A stretch of DNA of 37,462 bases from an uncultured Flavobacteriales bacterium (GCA_913045895.1 CAJWSQ010000004.1:1-37462); one strand, 5' to 3'. Shown: positions 1 through 8,541, counted from the stretch's first letter. Notes: generated by a model not told the origin, from the sequence alone. Numbers and translations: made by a program.

Positions 1-2
1 TA

Positions 3-2024
3 ACAGGAGCTCATTTTCACAATGCACCAATGGGTGTGAATGGTGGAGTAATCTTCAATTTATCATCTGCTTTTCAAATGATGGGAACTGATGATGCTGC
101 TTTTGGTTACTGGACAGCAAACAATACAAATCCTTTTACATCGGCTGTTTCAGCTATGTTTAGAGCAAACGAAGTGTATGTGAATTTACATACAGCTGCT
201 TTCCCGAATGGCGAAATTAGAGGTCAGGTTTTACGTGGTGCTGTTGAATTTGAACATCAGTTAGAAAACAACGGAATGGTGCCAATGGATCCGAATTTTA
301 CACCAAACTTATTGTTTAGTGCGAAGCTTTCTGGCGATCAAGAAGTACCAGCGGTAATGACAGATGCATCAGGTATTGGTGGTTTCTTGTTAAACGAAAC
401 ACGTGATACGATTTGGGTAAACATCAACGTAAATATGTTGAGCGGTCCAATTACAGGCATTCACATTCACGAAGCAGAAATGGGTGCTAATGGTGGGGTT
501 GTAACCAACCTAACCGACATGGTGATGGAAAAACAAATTCAAGGTTACCTTACCAACTTCGATTTAAACAAATTCATCACAGGAGCATACTATGTAAACG
601 TACACACTGATGCCAATCCTGATGGTGAAATCCGTGGACAAATCATGTTCGAAACAGATCCAACTTTAATGGCCAATTTATCTGGCGATCAAGAAGTGCC
701 AGCTGTTTCAACAACTGCTCAAGGTAAAGGTGTTTTCAACTTGATGAATAACAAATCGATGTTGTCTGTTCATGTGGTAGTTGATAGCTTATCTGGCCCA
801 ATAATGGGTGCGCATTTACACCTAGGAGCTGCTGGAACTAATGGTTCAGTAGTAGCTGATTTGAGTTCTTTGGTTGATGGAAATACCATTGTTGGTGAAA
901 TTGATCCATCAGCATATTTAACCGATTTATTAGCTGGTGATGTTTACTTGAATGTACACACTGCGGCTAATCCAGATGGAGAAATTCGCGGACAACTTTC
1001 ATGGGCAAATGCTTTAGTAGTTGACTCATGGTTAAATGGTGCACAAGAAGTGCCAATGGCAAATGTACCAGGAATGGGTGTTGGTGCTATGTGGATGAAT
1101 TCAACTTGGGATACGTTGTATTACGATTATCAAGTAACGGGTCTTTCAGGAGCTATTACAGGTGCGCACATTCACGGTGCTGCAATTGGAAATAATGGAA
1201 ACGTGTTGGTGAATTTATCAAACAACGTGATGGGTAACCGCATCATGGGTGCCATCACAGGAGCAGACTTAACAGATGCTTTGATTGATGAAGTATTGTG
1301 GGGAACAACTTACCTCAATGTGCATACGGCAGCTTATCCAAACGGTGAAATTCGTGGTCAAATTTTACGCTTAGCTCGCGATGGTTACTCATTTGATATG
1401 TGTGGCAATCAGGTTGATCCAAGTTTAGGATTAAACAGCTACGGTGGTGGTATTTTGTCGGTAGATCGTTGGGCTAGTAACGCACACTTGATGTTTACCA
1501 CAACAGAACTTTCTGGTGCTATTACTGCCGCTCATTTACATGATGGTATGATTGGTATGGATGGCGGAGTGTTGTATGATGTTTCGTCATCAGTTACCGC
1601 AGGAAGTGGATATAGCTACTTTGATATTGATAGTGCTAATACAGCCAAAATCAAAATGGGTGGAACGTATTTGAATGTGCATACAGCAGATAACCCAAAT
1701 GGCGAAGTGCGTGGTCAAATCGACAATATGTGGGATTGCCCATCTATTTCAACGGGAATTAACGATGATGTATTTAGTCAAACTGCAATCAACGTTTATC
1801 CAAATCCAGTAACAGATCAAGTTTCAATCTCATTTGATGAATTAACGGTTTCAGAAGTTAATTTACAAGTAATAGATGTGCTTGGAACGGTAGTTTACTC
1901 ACAGAAAATCAGCAGCGTGAAAAACGTTGAAACAATAGATTTAGAAACATTAACAACAGGAGTTTATTTCATTCAATTGAATGCAAACGACTCTAGGTTT
2001 ACTCAACGAATTATTAAGAAGTAG
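3..2024 (+). CDS. CHRD-repeat surface protein with T9SS sorting domain (5' partial)
   Basis: The reading frame is open from base 3 and already encodes a CHRD-type segment (TGAHFHNAPMG) before the first ATG at 30, so the true start is upstream of the window. At least five CHRD units are visible, each ending in a copy of the motif NxHTxxxPxGE(I/V)RGQ; the GE(I/V)RGQ copies fall at 210-227, 624-641, 978-995, 1344-1361 and 1701-1718. Units 2-4 open with a (L)(S/N)G(D/A)QEVP motif and contain GAHIH/GIHIH-like strands. The last ~75 residues (PNPVTDQVSISF to the C-terminal IIKK) form a type IX secretion sorting domain, so the protein is probably exported across the outer membrane and attached to or released from the surface. 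CHRD domains are named after chordin; their bacterial function is not established. Function is unknown; the domain calls are strong. A terminator follows directly. Confidence 0.9.
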   Translation, partial: TGAHFHNAPMGVNGGVIFNLSSAFQMMGTDDAAFGYWTANNTNPFTSAVSAMFRANEVYVNLHTAAFPNGEIRGQVLRGAVEFEHQLENNGMVPMDPNFTPNLLFSAKLSGDQEVPAVMTDASGIGGFLLNETRDTIWVNINVNMLSGPITGIHIHEAEMGANGGVVTNLTDMVMEKQIQGYLTNFDLNKFITGAYYVNVHTDANPDGEIRGQIMFETDPTLMANLSGDQEVPAVSTTAQGKGVFNLMNNKSMLSVHVVVDSLSGPIMGAHLHLGAAGTNGSVVADLSSLVDGNTIVGEIDPSAYLTDLLAGDVYLNVHTAANPDGEIRGQLSWANALVVDSWLNGAQEVPMANVPGMGVGAMWMNSTWDTLYYDYQVTGLSGAITGAHIHGAAIGNNGNVLVNLSNNVMGNRIMGAITGADLTDALIDEVLWGTTYLNVHTAAYPNGEIRGQILRLARDGYSFDMCGNQVDPSLGLNSYGGGILSVDRWASNAHLMFTTTELSGAITAAHLHDGMIGMDGGVLYDVSSSVTAGSGYSYFDIDSANTAKIKMGGTYLNVHTADNPNGEVRGQIDNMWDCPSISTGINDDVFSQTAINVYPNPVTDQVSISFDELTVSEVNLQVIDVLGTVVYSQKISSVKNVETIDLETLTTGVYFIQLNANDSRFTQRIIKK

Positions 2025-2061
2025 TAGTGAGGGTGATCCGAGGTTTTGATAACCCGGATAT

Positions 2062-2092
2062 GGCAAGTCATGGAAGTGGCTTGCCTTTTTTT
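2062..2092 (+). terminator. Rho-independent terminator after the CHRD gene
   Basis: A nine-pair stem (GGCAAGTCA with TGGCTTGCC, one G-U pair) and a six-base loop are followed by seven T residues. It lies 37 bases after the CHRD stop codon, and its T-tract runs into the stop codon of the convergent GNAT gene. Confidence 0.85.
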
Positions 2093-2552
2093 ATTTCTGC
2101 CAATTGATTTTAACAACGTTTACTCCGTTGTAGGTTTTAGTAACTTCAGGCATTTGATTGAATCCAATTTTCAAGTAAAACTGGAGCGGAGAAGGGTAGG
2201 TTTCGCCATTTGTTTTCAGTAGGTTTTTATCGGTGATAACCCAGCCGTTGAGTTCGTCTTCATCAGATTGAATGGTATGAATAAGCGTTTTGCCTAATCC
2301 TTTTTTATGAAAGGATGAATCAACCACAATTCCAAACCATCGTTCATCATTCCGATCGAAAACAAAACACCAGCCTGCAAATACATTATCCAGCTCAAGC
2401 ATATAATGATTGATGGGAGAAATGGAGTTGAGGAAAGCCTTAAATGCCGCCAAATCGGCATATTGAAATGCAATCGGATAAACACTATTCCACAGCTTAA
2501 AAAGTTGTGCTTTTTGGTTTTCAGTTAAGCTATTTTGTTGGGTGATTTTCAT
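2091..2552 (-). CDS. GNAT family N-acetyltransferase
   Basis: This 153-residue protein has the layout of a single-domain GNAT acetyltransferase, which moves an acetyl group from acetyl-CoA to an amine; the substrate cannot be told. Motif A (acetyl-CoA pyrophosphate binding) is visible as VVDSSFHKKGLGKTLI, with the expected (K/R)xGxG pattern, and motif B as FYLKIGF near the C-terminus. The preceding strand WFGIVV fits the central sheet. It is the last gene of a minus-strand series with the genes at 2594, 3506 and 3988. Its first 26 codons plus four upstream bases (2476-2556) are repeated almost exactly at the start of the gene at 3506-3982. The hydrophilic N-terminus and full-length fold suggest this is the original copy. 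Confidence 0.85.
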   Translation of the reverse strand: MKITQQNSLTENQKAQLFKLWNSVYPIAFQYADLAAFKAFLNSISPINHYMLELDNVFAGWCFVFDRNDERWFGIVVDSSFHKKGLGKTLIHTIQSDEDELNGWVITDKNLLKTNGETYPSPLQFYLKIGFNQMPEVTKTYNGVNVVKINWQK

Positions 2553-2556
2553 TGGA
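2476..2556 (-). repeat. 81-bp direct repeat, copy 1 (start of the GNAT gene)
   Basis: This stretch holds the start codon, four bases upstream of it and the first 26 codons of the GNAT gene. By eye it matches 3906-3986 at 78 of 81 positions (differences at 2478, 2499 and 2531). Outside these limits the two loci do not resemble each other. Confidence 0.9.
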
Positions 2557-2593
2557 GTGAAGGTAGTAGATTTAGTAGCGTTTTATCGAATGT

Positions 2594-3295
2594 TTATTGC
2601 AAATTTACTACTCCAACCCATATGTCTTGAATGGTGTAGTAATGTCCTTTAAAGTCAGTGTATCTCTTTGGCTCTCTTCCTAATATGCTATGGCGTAATC
2701 GGTACCACCAGAGGTGAGATTTACCATAAGTTGTTGAAGTGTGAATGGTGTTTCTTACAGTTTTTAAATGAGCACTGATAACAGAATCATTCAGTGTAAA
2801 CGAGTACACTTTGTTAGTGTCGTTGGTAATTGCTTCTCTGTTAGTTTCTCTTAAGATGTCATTAGATTTCTGATCCGAAGAATTTCTTTTTTCTGGGAAT
2901 TTATGGTACGAAACTGAATATAAACTCCCCTGGTATAATTGGTTTTGAATGACGTATAGATTTGACAAAGTAATGGTGTCTTCTTTTAATTTATCTAATC
3001 CAATTATATCAACGTATCCATTATCAGAATCTACTTGAATTCTTAGTACTGATCTGTCATTCAGATTTTTTAGATTTAAAAATTTGGTTCCAATTTCATT
3101 GGTATCGAATTGAATAGACGAAGTGGGGAAGAAGAATAAGGATTGATGCATAGGAGCTCCATCACTGAAGTATAAGACATTGAGATCACTCTTGAAATAA
3201 TGTGCTAAATCGGTGCGTTCAATTTTCAAAACTTGTCCAAAAGTGATTTTTAAAGAACAGATTAATAGAATTGTGAGTATCAACTTATAATTCAT
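2594..3295 (-). CDS. Secreted hypothetical protein
   Basis: I do not recognise this family. The frame opens at 3325, but I place the start at 3295 because the next ten residues begin a good signal peptide: MNYKLILTILLICSLKITFG, with likely cleavage before QVLKIE. That gives 233 residues. The mature part is polar and soluble-looking, with Ser/Thr/Asn-rich stretches and a tryptophan/tyrosine-rich C-terminal third (HLWWYRLRHS). No catalytic motif, lipobox or T9SS sorting domain is visible, so it is probably periplasmic. It lies 41 bases upstream of the GNAT gene on the same strand and may be co-transcribed with it. The 210 bases between this start and the stop of the preceding gene contain nothing I can name. 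Confidence 0.7.
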   Translation of the reverse strand: MNYKLILTILLICSLKITFGQVLKIERTDLAHYFKSDLNVLYFSDGAPMHQSLFFFPTSSIQFDTNEIGTKFLNLKNLNDRSVLRIQVDSDNGYVDIIGLDKLKEDTITLSNLYVIQNQLYQGSLYSVSYHKFPEKRNSSDQKSNDILRETNREAITNDTNKVYSFTLNDSVISAHLKTVRNTIHTSTTYGKSHLWWYRLRHSILGREPKRYTDFKGHYYTIQDIWVGVVNLQ

Positions 3296-3505
3296 CCGAT
3301 AATGTGTTTCGTTGTTTTGTAGCAAATTGTACTATAAGCGAGTTCATCCCTAAGATTATAAATTTCTTATCAATTGAATTTACCAGCTTTCCGTCTATGG
3401 TTTGTAAGTACCTTTATTTACTCGGAATATATGCCCATTGCCATTTTTTGAGCACAAAAAACTGGAATCGTTAGACAATTCATTTGTCTGTTGCAGAGTT
3501 AATAA

Positions 3506-3982
3506 CTAATCATTTATTGAATGCACTTTTTTACTAGGAGCTTTGCTGATAGGGTCATAGTAAATCCATTCGCCTATTTTATGGTAGTAAACATGGTGCT
3601 TCTTTTTGAATAATGGCTTTTTGATAGCCCAACACTTTACTTTTTCTTCAACTTTATATTTGAATCCAATTCCTAGAGTATCTCCATAGAAGTTACGTTC
3701 TACACTCAAAATAGAATCGGAATTAGGTATGGTGTAACTGGAAACAACCAAACAGTTGAGCGAATCGGAGTGATTTTTGATTTCATATGCATGATGTCCA
3801 TATTTTGAAGTGCAGTCGATGTAAACCACTTTATTGGTGTCGAGCTTTAAACGTGAAGTATCCTGGGCTGAAATCTGCTTCGTAAAAAAGAACAGGCAAA
3901 TTAATGGGTAAACACTATTCCACAGCTTGAAAAGTTGTGCTTTTTGGTTTTCAGTTAAGCAATTTTGTTGGGTGATTTTCAT
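3506..3982 (-). CDS. Chimeric gene: GNAT N-terminus fused to a secreted protein remnant
   Basis: The first 26 residues (MKITQQNCLTENQKAQLFKL and the next six) copy the GNAT protein at 2091-2552 except for one Ser-to-Cys change. From residue 27 on, the protein is unrelated: LICLFFFTKQISAQ looks like the second half of a signal peptide with its cleavage site, followed by a ~118-residue basic, tyrosine- and lysine-rich domain. No Met exists between the junction and the signal-peptide core, so the original start has been lost. The gene starts five bases after the stop of the upstream membrane-protein gene. The hybrid N-terminus probably impairs export, so the gene may be a decaying 5'-truncated gene that gained a new start by recombination. 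Function of the secreted part is unknown. Confidence 0.65.
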   Translation of the reverse strand: MKITQQNCLTENQKAQLFKLWNSVYPLICLFFFTKQISAQDTSRLKLDTNKVVYIDCTSKYGHHAYEIKNHSDSLNCLVVSSYTIPNSDSILSVERNFYGDTLGIGFKYKVEEKVKCWAIKKPLFKKKHHVYYHKIGEWIYYDPISKAPSKKVHSIND

Positions 3983-3986
3983 TGGA
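3906..3986 (-). repeat. 81-bp direct repeat, copy 2 (start of the chimeric gene)
   Basis: This is a near-identical copy of 2476-2556 (three differences, at 3908, 3929 and 3961), in the same orientation and about 1.43 kb away. Its upstream edge stops four bases before the ATG, so no promoter was copied with it. Confidence 0.9.
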
Positions 3987-3987
3987 A

Positions 3988-4575
3988 TTATTCTTGCTCA
4001 TTTATTTTTTGTCGTTCCTCATCTACTTTATCCCATAATTCCTGATTTTCAGGATCATCCCATGCTCTTTTGACTGCTTCGATGTATTCAGGATGTTCAC
4101 GTTCTCTAAACTCCAACCAAGTAATATTCGGGATTAACATTAATACGAAGGCAATACTCCCATAAAACCCAACTCTTTTAAATATGCTTGTATAATAAGG
4201 CGAATTTGTTTTTTGATATTTAATTAATCCAACAATAGAACCGATTAATAAACCGAATAATCCTAATCCTAAATTGAAAGAAGAACCCGGCCACGATTGG
4301 ATTTTGAAAAGAATTCCAATCACCGCAGTAGACAAAGAGAGACCAATTAATACAGCACCAATGATTCGATTCTGGCTAATTCCCTTAAAGGCATCTTTTT
4401 TAGCTAAGTCTCTTAATCCAACTTTGTTGAACAGTGCAAATCCAAATGCAAAGTATAGCATAGAAACTAGGAGCAGTGATAATACAGTTAACCCTTCTCC
4501 ATAGGGTATGTTAAATAGGTTTAATGTCAGGGCAATAAATGTAATGATGCCTAGTAAGATTTCAACTTTTCTCAT
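3988..4575 (-). CDS. Four-helix inner-membrane protein with a GldL-like motif
   Basis: This 195-residue protein has four predicted transmembrane segments, at about residues 6-24, 29-50, 71-91 and 99-118, and a possible fifth at 136-152. A charged C-terminal tail follows (REREHPEYIE to KINEQE). The loop motif LFKIQSWPGS resembles the LKI(M/Q)xWPG motif after a helix in GldL, the gliding/T9SS motor protein, and in several uncharacterised Bacteroidota membrane proteins. It is too short and lacks the C-terminal domain of real GldL, so I call it only a membrane protein of unknown function. It is the first gene of the minus-strand series and has a candidate promoter about 55 bases upstream. Confidence 0.7.
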   Translation of the reverse strand: MRKVEILLGIITFIALTLNLFNIPYGEGLTVLSLLLVSMLYFAFGFALFNKVGLRDLAKKDAFKGISQNRIIGAVLIGLSLSTAVIGILFKIQSWPGSSFNLGLGLFGLLIGSIVGLIKYQKTNSPYYTSIFKRVGFYGSIAFVLMLIPNITWLEFREREHPEYIEAVKRAWDDPENQELWDKVDEERQKINEQE

Positions 4576-4629
4576 TCAGTAAAATGTTTGTGTTGTAGTA
4601 GTTACAAGGTTTTTTTGTGGTGCACGAAC

Positions 4630-4637
4630 CAAAAATA
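4630..4637 (-). promoter_or_regulatory. Candidate -7 promoter element (TATTTTTG, minus strand)
   Basis: Read on the minus strand this is TATTTTTG, a perfect match to the Bacteroidota TAnnTTTG -7 element, 54 bases upstream of the ATG at 4575. No well-spaced -33 TTG was found, so the call is tentative. Confidence 0.35.
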
Positions 4638-4666
4638 GACTTATTCAAAGGATTCTAAAAAGACAT

Positions 4667-4700
4667 AAAAAAACCTGCTCTGAAGACCACAGAGCAGGTT
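4667..4700 (-). terminator. Rho-independent terminator after the FG-GAP gene
   Basis: An eleven-pair perfect stem (AACCTGCTCTG at 4672-4682 with CAGAGCAGGTT at 4690-4700) encloses a seven-base loop. On the minus strand it is followed by a run of T residues. It lies about 80 bases past the stop of the gene at 4779 and separates it from the next minus-strand gene. Confidence 0.9.
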
Positions 4701-4778
4701 AAAACAAACCTAAAATAGATCAAGGTGCAAACCTTATATTAACTAAGACACTAGTTATGTTTAAAAGGTTGCATCTGT

Positions 4779-7100
4779 CTAGTTTTTAATTACTTTCTTC
4801 ACCGTTTGTTCACTTCCAGATTGAATCACCAGTAAGTACACTCCATCAGAAATAGCATGAACATCTACTTTTTGTTGAGTGGGTTCTCCTGGCTTAATAG
4901 CCCATTTACCAACAACAATAGATTGACCACTTAAATCAGTTAATTGGTAATTTACAATTGCGCTCTTACTGGAGTTAAACACCACATTTAGCTCATCTTG
5001 AGTTGGGTTAGGGAAGATGCTAACATCATTTAACAGCTTTAATTCAATAAAACCAATATTTACAGAGTCTGTATCGCTTCCTCCGCCTGTGTCACCACCT
5101 CCGTTTCCGCCACCATTACCTCCGCCAGTTGTGTCAGGAGGTACTCCAGGGCCATCATAGTCTAGGCTATACAAACTAAAACCACCACCGCCATCACCAA
5201 CAATCATTTCTAGGCTTTCTGTGAAATTGATATTAGCCAAACTAGGTGTTGCCATTCTTCCGTTGCTTCTAATTGTTTTTATCTGATTGAAACTGCCACT
5301 CAACAATTGATTTTGATTGTATCGATATACATCAACAGAACCGTTACCAGTTCCAATAAAACAATATGTTGAGTCGGTACTGTCAATGGAAGCAAAGTCA
5401 ATAGAAATAAAGTTTAACTGTAAGTATGGATCATAAACTTGAATATCTCCAAATGATGAATTGTCAGCGTTTGAGTTGAAAACAGGAGCAGTTGATGATC
5501 CAGAATTTAAATGTAAACTTAGGGTGCCGTTTGAATTTCCAATTACTAAATCAAGCAAACCATCTTGATTTACATCAAATAATTTAGGTGATGCCATAGG
5601 GCCATCATTGATTTGCATGAAATTGGTTGTTTGCTGAACAAATTGAGGATTACTTCCTGAGTTTGCTGTATTCTCATAGAATGCTATGCTTCCATTTGAT
5701 TGCCCAACTAACATATCAATATCTCCGTCACCATCAATATCACCAAATGTTGAGAAGAATCCATCTAAACTGTCTTGCGACAAGTTATTGTAATCCATTG
5801 TTTGTAACTCAAACTCAGGAGTTATTGAATCACCTGTATTTTTATAGTAAGCTAATTGCCCTAAGAAAGTGCTTACAAAGTTTGCGTCATAAGATTGAAA
5901 GTAACCGTAATTACCAACAAAGATATCTGTGAGTCCATCCTGATCTACATCTACAAATGTTGGATATGCTAATGTTCCCAAATCAACAGCCCATTGATTG
6001 ATCAAATTGTTACGAACGTAGCTAAAGTTGACATTGTTATTTGTTCCATTATTTCTGTAATACCATGAATTGTTTACATCTTCAGACTTGAACTGACTAA
6101 ATGGAGTAGCGATGAGGTCTTTTACACCATCATTATTCATATCAATATAAAATGGCAGTACAAACTCTCCAAGGTTGATAGAGTTGGTATTGGTTGGATA
6201 CTGATACTCAACACTTGTCATGTGGTCATAGGTAGGTGTGCCTCCATTGTATATTGCCGTTAGGTTGTGTGATTCAGTGTCTCCCAATAGTAAGTCGCAT
6301 AAACTGTCACCATTTAGGTCGATGGCCAATAAAGAGCCATTAGCATGTCTATTGTTATTGTTAGCCGAGTTTACACCACTCCCTTTGCAAGTTGCGTTTA
6401 GTATTATTGAATCAGATGAACTTGATTCTGCAAAGCTCCCCCAACAATCATTTTCTCGTACAAAGATTAATGTATCACAATTGGGTGCAACATTTTCGTA
6501 TTTATAGTACGTCATTCCGCCAACTTGATTGGCTACTATATCTAAGTCGCCATCACCATCCATATCCTCAATTGATGGGAAATCGTTTGAAGTGCTGTAA
6601 AGGTTTATATTTTGACCAAAAACTTCAGCATAAATCAAGGGCATATATAATTCCCAGCTATGACCATTGGTTGAATTTCCTCGGTTTTTGTATACTTTCA
6701 TACCAGCTGGTGTGTATGCAAAAATGTCTTCTAAACCATCACAATTAAAATCTCTAAGCAACATCCAGCCCCTAAAATCAGTATATCGAGGGAAGATGTC
6801 TTGGTATTCAGGAGCATATGTGTATGAAACAGTCCCAGATATACCATCATTCAAATAGGTTTTGTATGCCATTGCATATGGATCAAAAACAAAAAGATCG
6901 AGATGGCCGTCAAAATTCAGATCTATAGTAGAGTATTGAGGAGCATTAAGTCCACCAGACCAAGGGTTTTTAAGTGGAACACCGTAGTGTATTACATCTA
7001 TAGAGTCTATGTAGATGTAGTCTAACAAACTATCTGTTTGTGCTTGAATGCTGAAATTGCTTAATGCAATTGCAATGAAGGCTATTATTAGACGTTTCAT
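4779..7100 (-). CDS. FG-GAP/VCBS repeat protein with T9SS sorting domain
   Basis: I use the start at 7100 rather than 7127 because the signal peptide MKRLIIAFIAIALSNFSIQA begins there; this gives 773 residues. The body carries at least eight calcium-loop repeats of the form D-x-(D/N)-x-D-G-x-x-D-(I/L), for example DLNFDGHLDLFVF, DMDGDGDLDIVAN, DIDGDGDIDMLVG and DVNQDGLLDLVIG, as in FG-GAP/VCBS beta-propellers. A glycine-rich linker (GGGNGGGNGGGDTGGGSD) then leads to a T9SS type A sorting domain (SIFPNPTQDELNVVF to KKVIKN). The protein is therefore probably exported through the outer membrane and displayed or released, with calcium-stabilised repeats for binding or adhesion. It is a single-gene unit with its own terminator. 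The exact ligand is unknown. Confidence 0.9.
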   Translation of the reverse strand: MKRLIIAFIAIALSNFSIQAQTDSLLDYIYIDSIDVIHYGVPLKNPWSGGLNAPQYSTIDLNFDGHLDLFVFDPYAMAYKTYLNDGISGTVSYTYAPEYQDIFPRYTDFRGWMLLRDFNCDGLEDIFAYTPAGMKVYKNRGNSTNGHSWELYMPLIYAEVFGQNINLYSTSNDFPSIEDMDGDGDLDIVANQVGGMTYYKYENVAPNCDTLIFVRENDCWGSFAESSSSDSIILNATCKGSGVNSANNNNRHANGSLLAIDLNGDSLCDLLLGDTESHNLTAIYNGGTPTYDHMTSVEYQYPTNTNSINLGEFVLPFYIDMNNDGVKDLIATPFSQFKSEDVNNSWYYRNNGTNNNVNFSYVRNNLINQWAVDLGTLAYPTFVDVDQDGLTDIFVGNYGYFQSYDANFVSTFLGQLAYYKNTGDSITPEFELQTMDYNNLSQDSLDGFFSTFGDIDGDGDIDMLVGQSNGSIAFYENTANSGSNPQFVQQTTNFMQINDGPMASPKLFDVNQDGLLDLVIGNSNGTLSLHLNSGSSTAPVFNSNADNSSFGDIQVYDPYLQLNFISIDFASIDSTDSTYCFIGTGNGSVDVYRYNQNQLLSGSFNQIKTIRSNGRMATPSLANINFTESLEMIVGDGGGGFSLYSLDYDGPGVPPDTTGGGNGGGNGGGDTGGGSDTDSVNIGFIELKLLNDVSIFPNPTQDELNVVFNSSKSAIVNYQLTDLSGQSIVVGKWAIKPGEPTQQKVDVHAISDGVYLLVIQSGSEQTVKKVIKN

Positions 7101-7187
7101 GTGATGAGAAAATGAAAATTTGTACACTAAGATAGACGTAATTCAGACACTAAAGTTTGTTTGCTTTAATCCGTTTGCTAGAAGTGC

Positions 7188-7195
7188 TACATTTG
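7188..7195 (+). promoter_or_regulatory. Candidate -7 promoter element TACATTTG
   Basis: This is a perfect TAnnTTTG match 18 bases upstream of the ATG at 7214. TTTG motifs lie at 7156-7159 and 7160-7163, giving a spacing of 24 or more bases, slightly long for a -33 element. Its position supports 7214 as the true start of the downstream gene. Confidence 0.45.
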
Positions 7196-7213
7196 CCGCT
7201 AAATTTTATTTGG

Positions 7214-7921
7214 ATGAATCGTACATTACCAGTTGTATTGTTACTTGTTATAACTGCATTTTCAGGTGCATTTGCTCAAGATAGTTTGAATGTTGCAGAG
7301 CCCAAGTCTAAAAAAACACCAATGGAAAGAGAAGATGTTTTGGTGCTCGATTTCACTTACGAAACATTCTTCAACAGGCCTGAGGATGTAGATTATAAGT
7401 TCTACAATAACGGTTTTGGTTTGCAGTTTATGTATGACAATCCGATAGGTACAAGTAGAATGAGTGCTGCAATTGGTTTGGGCTTTAGTACTCAGAGTTA
7501 CTACAGCAATGCTCAGGTTAGACGCGTTCAATCAAATGTAGATCCGTTTTATTCAGATTGGGTAAATGTTGATAGCATTGATTACAGTAATAATAAGATT
7601 TCTACTTCATATTTTGAAATTCCTGTAGAGTTAAGATGGAGATCTAATCCTAAACCAAGTGGTTATAGCTGGAAAGTTACAGTTGGATTGAAAGCTGGGT
7701 ACTTATTTGATACGCACGACAAAATTGTACATAGCAATGGCGACAAGTATAAAACGTACATTTTTCCTGATATGAATAGGTTGCGTGGTGTAGGTTTAAT
7801 CCGAGTTGGGTACGGAAAAGTAATGCTTGTTAGCTCGTACTCTTTTACTCCTTGGTTCAATGTAGATAATGGGCCAGAAATGAATCAATTCTCAATTGGC
7901 TTGTCAATTCAGCCTTTCTAA
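7214..7921 (+). CDS. Outer-membrane beta-barrel protein (PorT-like/porin family)
   Basis: The frame is open from 7157, but MNRTLPVVLLLVITAFSGAF with cleavage before QDSLNV starts at 7214, just after a candidate promoter, so I use 7214 (235 residues). The mature protein alternates hydrophobic and polar residues in strand-length stretches with Gly/Tyr/Phe turns (FGLQFMYDN, SAAIGLGFS, SYFEIPVELRWRS, KVTVGLKAGYLFD, VGLIRVGYGKVMLV) and ends in an aromatic residue (QFSIGLSIQPF). This is typical of an eight-stranded outer-membrane barrel. It is convergent with the PAP2-like gene, with one base between the stop codons. The PorT-like label is a fold guess; no T9SS role is shown. Confidence 0.7.
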   Translation: MNRTLPVVLLLVITAFSGAFAQDSLNVAEPKSKKTPMEREDVLVLDFTYETFFNRPEDVDYKFYNNGFGLQFMYDNPIGTSRMSAAIGLGFSTQSYYSNAQVRRVQSNVDPFYSDWVNVDSIDYSNNKISTSYFEIPVELRWRSNPKPSGYSWKVTVGLKAGYLFDTHDKIVHSNGDKYKTYIFPDMNRLRGVGLIRVGYGKVMLVSSYSFTPWFNVDNGPEMNQFSIGLSIQPF

Positions 7922-7922
7922 A

Positions 7923-8540
7923 TCAGAGTGTTAGGCCAAGTAAACCGAGGCTAATTCCAAATCCGGTACAGTATCCTACTAGAACTTGAGCCAAAGTGTG
8001 TTGCTTGAGTTTCAATCGGCTGTACCCTAAAAATCCAGCTAAAATAAATGCCAATATTAGTGTGGGGTTTAGGTTGGTGTTGAAACTAGCTGCTATGCAG
8101 TATATCGCACCAGTTAATCCACCAATTCCAATCATGTGTACGCTTATTTTCCACCAAATATTGATGATGAATGAAATTACAATGGCTAAAATTGCCGTTG
8201 CCATAACCAATAAGAAAAAGCGGTTTAATCCAATATTTCTCAATAAATAATAAGTACTCATGTAGAGTATAGAGGTGATCACAAGAGGAATCCATCTCTC
8301 TTCTTTCATCGAGATTTGAATGTCTGATATCTTTCCTTTTGAATAGAGATAAGCGATAATTATTGAAGGAATTACAAAGGTGTTTAAGAATACTAATCCA
8401 GAAATAATCAGTTGTGCTTTGGGTTGAATAGACAGTACGAAATACAGATCTACCTGAGTAAACAGAATAATCATTCCGTAAGTGGGCATCAACAGTGGAT
8501 GAAACAAAACGGATAAGATTTTTGCTGGCAGGTTGCTCAT
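7923..8540 (-). CDS. PAP2-superfamily-like membrane protein
   Basis: This 205-residue protein has about six hydrophobic helices. Its C-terminal part ends in a motif close to the third signature of PAP2 (phosphatidic acid phosphatase type 2) proteins: S174-R175, five residues, H181, then Gln185 where the canonical motif has Asp. The second signature (PSGH) is replaced by SVHMIGIGG. It is therefore a diverged family member that may still act on lipid phosphates or may be inactive. It starts one base after the rpoN stop codon, so it is almost certainly translated from the rpoN transcript. Confidence 0.65.
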   Translation of the reverse strand: MSNLPAKILSVLFHPLLMPTYGMIILFTQVDLYFVLSIQPKAQLIISGLVFLNTFVIPSIIIAYLYSKGKISDIQISMKEERWIPLVITSILYMSTYYLLRNIGLNRFFLLVMATAILAIVISFIINIWWKISVHMIGIGGLTGAIYCIAASFNTNLNPTLILAFILAGFLGYSRLKLKQHTLAQVLVGYCTGFGISLGLLGLTL

Positions 8541-8541
8541 A

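Noticed and set aside
3473-3489. Six-pair inverted repeat AGACAA/TTGTCT downstream of the chimeric gene
   Set aside because: The stem is short and the nearest T-run on the minus strand is over ten bases away, so it is not a credible terminator.
5627-6858. Several 60-120 codon plus-strand frames inside the FG-GAP gene
   Set aside because: They lie wholly opposite a well-supported repeat protein, have no recognisable motif or signal, and reflect the repetitive coding strand.
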